Assembly: GCA_036272735.1 (NCBI GenBank)
Contig: DATAYF010000092.1
Span: 1-17,765, forward strand
Direction: 5' to 3'
Length of the DNA: 17,765 nt
DNA from: DATAYF01 sp036272735
Lineage (GTDB): Bacteria > Chloroflexota > Ktedonobacteria > Ktedonobacterales > Ktedonobacteraceae
A model generated the notes under the pieces. That model was not told where the DNA came from, did not search any database, and saw only the letters and a list, made by a program, of their open reading frames with translations. The translations under genes and the position numbers were made by a program. Of this stretch, positions 6,851 to 13,372 are shown piece after piece (the first letter of the stretch is position 1; each line of letters begins with the position of its first letter).

Positions 6851-7741
6851 CTACTTGCTGAAGCCCGCGACCAGGCCACCAAGGAGTTGACGTCTTCCAA
6901 AGATATAGAGGAGAATAATGGGCGTGGCTGAAAGGAAGACCGCTGCCAGAATTGCCGGGACGTTGGTGGTATATTCTCCCTGGAAGCTCCACAAAGCCAA
7001 TGGTAGGACACGAACGCTTGTACTTTGTGTCAACACCAGTGGGAAAAGAAAGCCATTCCAGACCTGGATCGTTTCGTAAATGACTACGGTGATCAGTGCC
7101 GGGCGCGATAAAGGCAGCACCAGGCTGCGTAAAATGCGGAAATGCCCTGCGCCATCGAGCAGCATCGATTCATGCAGCTCCTTTGGAATATCTCTGATGT
7201 AGGTGACTAACACCAGGACAGAGAGAGGAATGCCAAAGGCGACGCTCGGCAGAATGAGCGCGAACAGCGTATCGTACAGGTGCAGATCGGTAATCAGCGC
7301 GTAGATAGGAATAATCGTGGCCTGTAGAGGGATCGCCAGCCCTACAAGAAAGAGACTGAATACAAAACTTGTAAAGCGATTGCGAATCTTAGAGATCGAA
7401 TACGCGCTAAAGAGCGCGACAAGCACAATTAAGGCTACACTGATTACAGTTACGAATACCGTATTCGCGAAATAGAGTCCGAAGTCATTAGACAGAACAT
7501 TGCTGTAATTCGCCAGGGTGGGGTGTGTTGGAGGCAGCCAGGGAACGTCTGTGAAAAAGTCAGTGAGCGGACGCAGACTGGTCATAAGCATATACAGCAC
7601 CGGATAGAATGCGATAATGAGCCAGATCACCCCAAAAACAGCCGGAACAATTTCCCACAGTCCGAGCAAGGAGGATTTTTGCTTTTTTTTATAGTGTTGC
7701 TGCTCATCAGCAATATTTTGAGGTAGTGTGCTTACACCCAT
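6851..7741 (-). CDS. Carbohydrate ABC transporter permease (MalG/CUT1 type)
   Basis: This inner-membrane permease of 296 residues should form half of the transmembrane pore of a CUT1 sugar importer. An N-terminal cytosolic tail of about 27 residues is followed by six predicted helices, the first being VPAVFGVIWLIIAFYPVLYM. The EAA loop that docks the ATPase is ELHESMLLDGAGHFRILRSL, followed by VLPLSRPA. The C-terminus FGRRQLLGGLVAGFSK is typical of MalG-type subunits (RQ...G...G..K). The start ATG (7739-7741) is preceded by AAGG. It lies 37 bp after the partner permease and 63 bp before the GH3 gene, in one apparent operon. No ATPase gene is present, so a shared MsmK/UgpC-like subunit from elsewhere is probably used. 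Confidence 0.95.
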   Translation of the reverse strand: MGVSTLPQNIADEQQHYKKKQKSSLLGLWEIVPAVFGVIWLIIAFYPVLYMLMTSLRPLTDFFTDVPWLPPTHPTLANYSNVLSNDFGLYFANTVFVTVISVALIVLVALFSAYSISKIRNRFTSFVFSLFLVGLAIPLQATIIPIYALITDLHLYDTLFALILPSVAFGIPLSVLVLVTYIRDIPKELHESMLLDGAGHFRILRSLVLPLSRPALITVVIYETIQVWNGFLFPLVLTQSTSVRVLPLALWSFQGEYTTNVPAILAAVFLSATPIILLYIFGRRQLLGGLVAGFSK

Positions 7742-7778
7742 AAGATACCTTACTTTCTATCGTGGCGTTGTGCTGGCG

Positions 7779-8714
7779 CTACAATCCTTCGAGCTGACTC
7801 GACATCTTTGTAAAGCCGGTGAAACGCAGAAACGCGAACGAGAGTACAATTCCAAAAAGTGCCAGGACGACAGCCAGTACGCTCCCATAGCCTATAGTTT
7901 CGTTAGGGAAGGCAGTGATATACATCTGGAGCGGTAGAATGCGGGTGGCATAGCCTGGCCCGCCTCCGGTCGTTACCCAGAAGAGATCAAAGTATGTGAG
8001 AGATCCGGTAAAAATCAGTGTGGTAGAGGTGACTACCGTATACTTGAGCTGGGGCAGCGTGATCGAGAAGAAGGCTTGAACGCGTCCAGCACCATCGATA
8101 GTGGCGGCCTCGTACAATTCTTTGGGGATCTGGCGTGCTCCACCCAGGTAGAGCAAGGCATGGAAAGGAATAAATTGCCAGCAAGTGATCGCCATAACGA
8201 CGAAAAATGCCAGTTTTGGGTCACCTAGCCAGCCCTTCGCCAGGCCCGATAGACCGATTGACTTCAATAGGATATCGACCAGGCCAAAGTTTGGATCGAG
8301 GAGCGAGGACCAGGTGAGGCCGATAGCCACTGCTGAGAAGAGGAGGGGGATGAAATAGACCACGCTGAGTATCGAACGATAGCGCTGTGTACCAGCCATG
8401 AAGACGCCGAGCAATATACTGAGTGGAGTTTGTACCACCCAGCTAATGATCATTACCTCAATGGTGAGCACCAGCGCGTGGCCGGTAACAGCATCCGAAA
8501 AGAGGGTAATCCAGTTTTTCAGTCCCACCCACGTTGCCGGTGAAAGGCCATTCCAGTTCATAAAGCTCAGATAAAGCGCTATGAACATAGGAATGATCGC
8601 GAAGAGGAGATAGAATGCCAGGGCCGGTAGTGTCCAGAGCACAGACACCCAGGTTGCTCGCCGTGATACGTGAGACGCTGCTGATGCGTTCGACAGCTTT
8701 ATCGATGCGCTCAT
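7779..8714 (-). CDS. Carbohydrate ABC transporter permease (MalF/UgpA, CUT1 type)
   Basis: This membrane permease of 311 residues is the second half of the importer pore. The first helix is about residues 25-50 (LWTLPALAFYLLFAIIPMFIALYLSF), followed by five more. The ATPase-docking loop is ELYEAATIDGAGRVQAFFSI followed by TLPQLK. The motifs FWVTTGGGPGYATRILPLQMY and FPNETIGYGSVLAVVL are characteristic of MalF/UgpA-type subunits. The start ATG (8712-8714) has AGGAAAG about 7 bases upstream. It lies 110 bp after the binding-protein gene, with a strong hairpin in that gap, and 37 bp before the partner permease. Function is clear, substrate is not; the neighbouring GH3 enzyme suggests a beta-glucoside or beta-xyloside. 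Confidence 0.95.
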   Translation of the reverse strand: MSASIKLSNASAASHVSRRATWVSVLWTLPALAFYLLFAIIPMFIALYLSFMNWNGLSPATWVGLKNWITLFSDAVTGHALVLTIEVMIISWVVQTPLSILLGVFMAGTQRYRSILSVVYFIPLLFSAVAIGLTWSSLLDPNFGLVDILLKSIGLSGLAKGWLGDPKLAFFVVMAITCWQFIPFHALLYLGGARQIPKELYEAATIDGAGRVQAFFSITLPQLKYTVVTSTTLIFTGSLTYFDLFWVTTGGGPGYATRILPLQMYITAFPNETIGYGSVLAVVLALFGIVLSFAFLRFTGFTKMSSQLEGL

Positions 8715-8738
8715 AAGTGCTTTCCTATCTACTGTTTT

Positions 8739-8778
8739 CGCGTATCCTCCCCTTTCTAAGAGAAAGAGAGGATACGCG
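8739..8778. repeat. Intercistronic hairpin between binding-protein and permease genes
   Basis: CGCGTATCCTC (8739-8749) and GAGGATACGCG (8768-8778) form 11 bp. A further CTTTCT/AGAAAG stem (8752-8757 with 8761-8766) lies inside, capped by a 3-nt loop and separated by a 2-by-1 internal loop. No T-run follows on either strand, so this is not a normal intrinsic terminator. Its place, directly after the solute-binding-protein gene, matches the known use of stem-loops to protect the upstream mRNA and keep the binding protein in excess over permeases. Confidence 0.7.
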
Positions 8779-8824
8779 GAACGGGATGTTTCTCAGGAGA
8801 TGAAATGTTCCATCTTTGGCCAGC

Positions 8825-10150
8825 CTATGACGCGCTCAATGTTTTGTTCATGTTGTCCGAGAATTGCTGAGGTGTGATCTGCTTCAGGAACAACTGATCC
8901 AGGTTTGTAAGTACCGCCTGTGCTGGTTGTGGTGACAGTGCCTGGTCCCAGGATAGCTGGAAGTGAGCAGCGTTTTGCACTATCTTATAGTTATATTGCA
9001 ACCAACCGCCATTCGGTGCGCTTGCTAGCTGTGATTCAATGCCTTGAACGGGTGGCACATCACCTACGGCAATGAACTGTTTGACCTCTTCATCAGCCAT
9101 GACCGCGTCCTTGAGGTAAGTAACACAATCCTGTGTAGACTTGGCGTTTTTAGTGATCGAGTAGAAATTGCACGGGTTGCCGTAAAGGTTGCTGGTATTC
9201 CCTTTGCCACCTTCGACGTGGGGGAACGGGAACCAGCCGAGTTTGCCACTTTGAATGAAATCAGGGCTGTTCGTTTGCACAACGGGGAAATTCCAGCTTC
9301 CCTGTAGCACCATCGCAGCTTTGCCAGTATAGAGCAGAGCCATGTCCTGGTTGGTATCTGCAATTACCGAGGAAAAAGATGAGCCAAAGGCGTTCATGGA
9401 CACTAATTGCTGGATCGCTGTATTGGCTTTGATGATTGCATCCTGTGACCATGAATTGGCCTTGTTGGCGAGTACTGCATTAAATACCTCTGGCCCTCCC
9501 ATCCTGTCGGCGAGATATTCCGCGTACATCAGGTATGGCCATTTACTTCCCCCCGCGAGGGCAATCGGAATGACATTGTGTTTGTTCAATGCATCGACGG
9601 TACTCAGTAGTTCATTCCAGGTCTGAGGAGGATTCAAGTTATACTTCTTGAAGATGTCCTTATTGTAGAAGAAGAGCAATGGCTGCACGCCGCTAGTAGG
9701 GACACCGTAAAGCTTGCCATTGAAGGTCGCGCTTTCCAAAATAGAAGGTATAAATCTATTTTTCCAGGCGGAGTCAGCATTAAAATCGGAGGTCAGATCG
9801 TAGACATCGTTGGCATCGATATAGCTTTTGAGCACTCCACCACCCCAGCCAATGAAGACGTTTGGTGGGTTGTGTGCCCCCATAGCGACTTGTAATTTCT
9901 GCTTGTACGGATCATTCTGGAAAAAGCTGAGTGTGGCATGGATATTGGAATGTGAGGAGTTAAAGTCATCCGTAATTTTCTGGATAACCTTTTGTTCGCT
10001 GCCAGTGCGGATATCCCAGATAGAAACGGTCGAACTGCTATTTCCTCCCGTAGTTGTACCACCAACGCCAAAGCAGCCTGCCAGCGTCGTTGATAAGGTG
10101 GCCGCGCCTGTAATCTCTAAAAAAGTGCGACGTGAGATCTTTACTTGCAT
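8825..10150 (-). CDS. Sugar ABC transporter substrate-binding lipoprotein (family 1)
   Basis: An extracellular family 1 solute-binding protein of 441 residues that delivers sugar to the two permeases. The N-terminus has a twin-arginine signal (SRRTFLEITG, residues 6-15), a hydrophobic core and the lipobox LAGC with lipidated C26. The protein is thus probably exported folded by Tat and anchored on the outer face of the membrane. The mature part has the expected pattern: VSIWDIRTGSEQKVIQKITDDFNSS, then LYGVPTSGVQPLLFFYNKDIFKKYNLNPPQTWNEL and AAMVLQGSWNF. It begins 172 bp after the lacI stop; GAGGCAGAG precedes the ATG (10148-10150). Ligand is inferred from the operon GH3 gene only. Confidence 0.95.
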   Translation of the reverse strand: MQVKISRRTFLEITGAATLSTTLAGCFGVGGTTTGGNSSSTVSIWDIRTGSEQKVIQKITDDFNSSHSNIHATLSFFQNDPYKQKLQVAMGAHNPPNVFIGWGGGVLKSYIDANDVYDLTSDFNADSAWKNRFIPSILESATFNGKLYGVPTSGVQPLLFFYNKDIFKKYNLNPPQTWNELLSTVDALNKHNVIPIALAGGSKWPYLMYAEYLADRMGGPEVFNAVLANKANSWSQDAIIKANTAIQQLVSMNAFGSSFSSVIADTNQDMALLYTGKAAMVLQGSWNFPVVQTNSPDFIQSGKLGWFPFPHVEGGKGNTSNLYGNPCNFYSITKNAKSTQDCVTYLKDAVMADEEVKQFIAVGDVPPVQGIESQLASAPNGGWLQYNYKIVQNAAHFQLSWDQALSPQPAQAVLTNLDQLFLKQITPQQFSDNMNKTLSAS

Positions 10151-10322
10151 TGCTCTGCCTCTCTGGCATCTCTGCCTACCAGGCTTTTTGCTACGCCTGG
10201 CCTATGGACCCAAATACGCATAAAGTAAGAAATAGTAAAACGTTGGGAACGTCGTATGCGAACTGCTGTCATTGCGGTTTGTATGGATATACAGGGAATG
10301 CTTCTGAGTGTACTCCTTTCAA
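10151..10322 (-). promoter_or_regulatory. lacI to binding-protein intergenic leader with inverted repeats
   Basis: Three small dyads lie in this 172-bp gap: ACGTT-GGG-AACGT at 10240-10252; CGCATA paired with TATGCG flanking it; and CCAGGC (10179-10184) with GCCTGG (10195-10200), a 6-bp hairpin with a 10-nt loop and no T-run. No clear -35/-10 pair is visible, and no ATTACCGGTAAT box occurs here. Either a weak promoter or read-through from lacI expresses the transport genes. Confidence 0.35.
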
Positions 10323-11387
10323 TTACGATAACATGGACTGACGAGAGAAGGGTTCCTCTATCCCAGTAGGATGCAAAGGCGCGCAGGAGTCACGCTCAAC
10401 CAGGCTGGTTGTCAACTCGACACGCGTACTATCAAGCGATTCGCCCGCGATAAGGTGGAGCAACATGGTCGTCGCGACCCGGCCCATCTCCATGAGCGGC
10501 TGGCGTATCGTCGTCAGGGCAGGCGTAACGATTGATGCGATGGGAATGTCATCAAAGCCAATAACGCTTACGTCGCGAGGAATGTCGAGACCATGGGCAC
10601 GGAGCGCGCTGTAAACGCCCATGGCCTGTCCGTCACAGCCAGCAAAAATGGCGGTGGGAGGCTTTGGTAAATCTAACAACGCGCAGGTCTGCTCATAGCC
10701 TGTCTCATACCTGAATTTTCCAGGACGTATGAAGGCGGGGTTAGTAGGGAGACCTGCATCTTCCAGTGCCACACGATAACCTGCGATGCGATCCAGGCTA
10801 CAGCGATGCGTCGAAGGGCCAGTAATGATGGCGATGCGTTTATGTCCGAGAGAGAGGAGATGTTCGGTTGCTGTGCGCGCACCGAGCCAGTTTGTTGCTC
10901 CCACCGAAGGAATGTCGGGTCCCAGTTCACCGCGGTGATCAACGACGACGAAAGGGATCTTGTGGTGGCGCAAGATATCAAAGTGCTGTGGCTGACCATG
11001 TGCGAGTACCAGGATTGTCCCAGCAGTCGACCCATTGAAGACCTTGGTAATCCAGCGCCGCTGGATCTGCAGGGAATCGTGGGAGGCTGCCAGCCCTAAG
11101 CGGAACTCTGTGCGCGCCAGTACCTCTTCGACGCCGCGTACGATCTCGGCTGAGTACATTGTGTCCAGCCCTGGTACGAGCATATCAACGATACCACCTG
11201 TCCGTATAGGCTGCTTCGTCCGGTTGTGGATAAAGCCACTATCCTTGATCACCTGCTCCACGTGTTGACGCGTCGCTGGTGCGACATCTGGTCGGTTGTG
11301 CAGGACGCGCGAGACGGTAGGAATAGAAACGCCCGCTTTCGCAGCGACCTCTGCAATGGTACTGCGTTTTGCTAAAGATTGTTTCAT
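10323..11387 (-). CDS. LacI family transcriptional regulator
   Basis: A LacI/GalR-type sugar-responsive regulator of 354 residues. The N-terminal HTH and hinge region is STIAEVAAKAGVSIPTVSRV followed by LHNRPDVAPATRQHVEQVI (about 9-48). The rest is a periplasmic-binding-protein-like effector domain with IAIITGPSTHRCSLDRIAGYR, PTAIFAGCDGQAMGVYSALR and VSVIGFDDIPIASIVTPALTTIRQP, all standard for the family. The HTH start and length support ATG 11385-11387, though it lacks a clear ribosome-binding site. It is the first gene of the minus-strand sugar operon. Its promoter overlaps a box with the palindromic, central-CG form expected of LacI-type operators, so autoregulation is likely. The effector is probably a sugar released from, or transported with, the GH3 substrate. 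Confidence 0.95.
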   Translation of the reverse strand: MKQSLAKRSTIAEVAAKAGVSIPTVSRVLHNRPDVAPATRQHVEQVIKDSGFIHNRTKQPIRTGGIVDMLVPGLDTMYSAEIVRGVEEVLARTEFRLGLAASHDSLQIQRRWITKVFNGSTAGTILVLAHGQPQHFDILRHHKIPFVVVDHRGELGPDIPSVGATNWLGARTATEHLLSLGHKRIAIITGPSTHRCSLDRIAGYRVALEDAGLPTNPAFIRPGKFRYETGYEQTCALLDLPKPPTAIFAGCDGQAMGVYSALRAHGLDIPRDVSVIGFDDIPIASIVTPALTTIRQPLMEMGRVATTMLLHLIAGESLDSTRVELTTSLVERDSCAPLHPTGIEEPFSRQSMLS

Positions 11388-11403
11388 AGTTAGAAGATAC
11401 TCA

Positions 11404-11455
11404 GCTTTTTCTCGGAATACTATAATAGTATTCCCGAGAATTACCGGTTTGTCAA
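11404..11455 (-). promoter_or_regulatory. lacI promoter region with overlapping operator and A/T palindrome
   Basis: On the minus strand a consensus -35 TTGACA (complement of 11450-11455) is followed by the ACCGGTAATT box and then by several -10-like words. TACTAT gives a 19-bp spacer, with TATTAT and TATAGT further on. The -10 area is a perfect dyad with 10-bp arms, GGAATACTAT and ATAGTATTCC, around one base (11414-11434). Two different dyads in one promoter suggest two regulators or one regulator plus a second complex. Confidence 0.55.
11439..11450. promoter_or_regulatory. Putative LacI-type operator box O1
   Basis: AATTACCGGTTT is an imperfect copy of ATTACCGGTAAT, centred on CCGG 11444-11447, directly beside the lacI -35 element. 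Binding here would block RNA polymerase. Confidence 0.6.
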
Positions 11456-11557
11456 GAGGAAAGTGTGATTGAAGTAGCGCTCTTTCGCATTAAGTTTATC
11501 CTCAGATCATTCATATAAGGTATGAATTGAAGCAAGAAGAACAAAGAAAAATACATT

Positions 11558-11570
11558 TTTACCGGTAATA
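11558..11570. promoter_or_regulatory. Putative LacI-type operator box O2
   Basis: TTTACCGGTAATA is centred on CCGG 11562-11565, 118 bp from O1. It matches the same palindrome except for one arm base. Confidence 0.6.
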
Positions 11571-11676
11571 TGGATGTTGTTGGCGAATTACTAAAAGTGT
11601 GCTTTCCTTGAGCACAGAGGCTGCCTCCTTTTGTGCTTGAAGAAATCTGTCCGCCAATAACACCTATATAGTTATA

Positions 11677-11694
11677 AAAATTACCGGTAATTTT
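11677..11694. promoter_or_regulatory. Putative LacI-type operator box O3 (perfect palindrome)
   Basis: AAAATTACCGGTAATTTT is a perfect 18-bp palindrome with the central CG typical of LacI-family sites, centred 122 bp from O2 and 240 bp from O1. It is the best-conserved box but the farthest from lacI. Confidence 0.65.
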
Positions 11695-12028
11695 GCGGAT
11701 TTGGTGCTCATCGCCTGTTTGGATAGGAGGAAGCCAACCGGAGAAGCGATGTTGTCGCTAATACCCATGGTTTTGCAGGCTAAAGATGATTCTTAACTCG
11801 TCAGGTTCCATCTCTCTTCAGATTTTGTTGCAGCAAAAAAAAGATACTTTTAGAAGATCCTCGTGGTAAAGATCATCGCGTGGCATAGGTAAATGTTCCT
11901 ATGTTTCAACATGCACCACTTGATCCTTTAGTAGGTTTTTCTGTAAAGTCATGGGTAGGGTGTTGTGGCAGTGTTGCGGGAGAGGCGGTTATTGTTGTTG
12001 TGGCTTTTAAAGATTGAAGGATTTGTGC

Positions 12029-13126
12029 ATGTCGTTTACGCAGAAGAACTCGGATAGTTCGATAAAACAAGATGTTAATACACAATCGTTGTCTATAGCT
12101 GGGGCGGTGCCTGAACATTCTCATAGGGAGCAACTCTCCGTTGAAAGCAGTACTGGCTCGCTTGCCTCACCTGATGCAGAGCAGCTTGACTTCCCCACTG
12201 AGAGCCTTGTTGAGCAGCTTGATTTTCCCACAAATTCCCAATCAGGCCCGCTACCTGTACGTCTCACGGCTTCATCCGGTATGACGCAGGATATTATTAT
12301 TCCCTCTGCGGTAACACGCCAACTTGCTCAAACAGGAGCACTGACGCCGATTGGAGGAAAAGATACGACCGGGTTGCGAAAAGCGGTCGTGATCCCCGGC
12401 TCCAGGAAGAAAAGCGCCGGTGTCATGACTCCTGCACGTTCACGTACAACGAAGAGACGTATGCTTACCCACTTAGCGATTACACTCTTGCTGGTATTTA
12501 TCGTGGGGGGCGTGCTACTTACGGTGGCTCCTATAAGCCATGGTCAAACTGGTCTCAGCATATTCCAACCAAGTACAGGGTCCATGAAGACAAGTAGTAA
12601 TAATAGCGGTTTAATAGCCCAGCAAGCCGCGACCGCGACCGCGGTCATGCAAGATGGTTATACTCCTCCCAAGCCGATTACCAATAACCAGTTCTTGCCT
12701 ACTCCACCACCATCACTGCCCGCCTCGATACAACCAGCCGCACCGCCGGCAACATTTTCCTATTCGAATGCTGCGAGCGGTGATAATTTCCCATATGGGC
12801 AATGTACATATTGGGCGGATTATCGCTATCATCAGCTTACCGGTGTCTGGGTAGATTTTTCAGGTAATGCTGACGCGTGGGGGGGCAATGCCGCGGCAGC
12901 CGGTTGGGTCCAGTCGTCGACGCCGCATTCTCCCTCGATTATTGTACTGCAACCCGGCGTACAGGGCGCTGGCGGTTACGGACACGTTGCTTTTGTGGAA
13001 AGTATCCACAATGGCACTGTTACTACGAGTGACATGAACTGGGCCGGTTCTGGAGCAAATGTTGTGGATGTGACGTTCTCGTATCCTGCTTCCGGCGTCA
13101 GCTTTATCTGGGCTCCTGGCCACTAA
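12029..13126 (+). CDS. Membrane-anchored CHAP domain protein (putative peptidoglycan hydrolase)
   Basis: The gene encodes 365 residues from ATG 12029, preceded by AAGGA with 7 bases of spacing. The alternative TTG at 12014 would sit on that ribosome-binding site. The first ~140 residues are low-complexity, with EQLDFPT occurring twice. A basic stretch (RSRTTKRR) precedes one transmembrane helix (about 146-168), giving a type II topology. An external Ser/Thr/Pro-rich linker leads to a C-terminal CHAP domain with C259 in PYGQCTYWA, H319 in GYGHVAFVE, and MNWAG with N337, the usual Cys-His-polar catalytic set. CHAP enzymes are amidases or endopeptidases that cut peptidoglycan peptides, so a role in growth or remodelling of the wall is likely. 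Two stop codons in tandem and a hairpin follow. Confidence 0.9.
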   Translation: MSFTQKNSDSSIKQDVNTQSLSIAGAVPEHSHREQLSVESSTGSLASPDAEQLDFPTESLVEQLDFPTNSQSGPLPVRLTASSGMTQDIIIPSAVTRQLAQTGALTPIGGKDTTGLRKAVVIPGSRKKSAGVMTPARSRTTKRRMLTHLAITLLLVFIVGGVLLTVAPISHGQTGLSIFQPSTGSMKTSSNNSGLIAQQAATATAVMQDGYTPPKPITNNQFLPTPPPSLPASIQPAAPPATFSYSNAASGDNFPYGQCTYWADYRYHQLTGVWVDFSGNADAWGGNAAAAGWVQSSTPHSPSIIVLQPGVQGAGGYGHVAFVESIHNGTVTTSDMNWAGSGANVVDVTFSYPASGVSFIWAPGH

Positions 13127-13165
13127 TAAAGATCATTGTAAAAATGGCAATGACTCCCCACCAGT

Positions 13166-13193
13166 GTAGGCCCCGATTTGATCGTGGGCCTAC
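13166..13193 (+). terminator. Hairpin terminator-like structure after the CHAP gene
   Basis: GTAGGCCC (13166-13173) plus CGAT pairs with ATCG plus GGGCCTAC (13186-13193): 12 bp with one bulged T (13185) and a TTG loop. The tail TCTATTTGCC is only moderately T-rich, so termination could be partial. No open frame of note lies between here and the next promoter. Confidence 0.6.
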
Positions 13194-13303
13194 TCTATTT
13201 GCCTATTTGCGCCCTTTCCACGAAATAGCGGCTCCCACTCGTACACAATCAATCTTGTATCAGGTGGTTAGGCGAGAAACAGGTTTCACAGGTATCAAGC
13301 GTA

Positions 13304-13332
13304 TTGACAGCCCCCAGAAAATGAGTTATATT
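13304..13332 (+). promoter_or_regulatory. Strong sigma70-type promoter of the beta-helix gene
   Basis: A perfect -35 TTGACA (13304-13309), a 17-bp spacer and TATATT (13327-13332) are visible. Start of transcription is expected near 13339, giving a leader of about 34 nt with AGGAG at 13363-13367 (five bases before the ATG at 13373). The gene is therefore probably transcribed independently of the CHAP gene. Confidence 0.75.
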
Positions 13333-13372
13333 CGTGAAAGTGATTTCGAAGAATATCGAAAAAGGAGATGTC

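Larger units (their letters stand above)
11388..12028. other. Divergent regulatory region between lacI and the CHAP gene
   Basis: The 641-bp region holds the lacI promoter and three operator boxes on its left. On its right are possible leader structures: CATCGC near 11709-11714 with GCGATG near 11745, enclosing TTGG/CCAA, and CATAGG/CCTATG at about 11884-11902. A possible plus-strand promoter is TTGATC (11920-11925), an 18-bp spacer, TAAAGT (11944-11949). No protein gene is visible; a 15-codon frame from about 11748 is not convincing. Confidence 0.5.

Noticed and set aside
11700..11830. c-di-AMP (ydaO) riboswitch before the CHAP gene
   Set aside because: Only a short CGTCAG-containing stretch resembles the motif; the other conserved segments and the closing stem are not visible.
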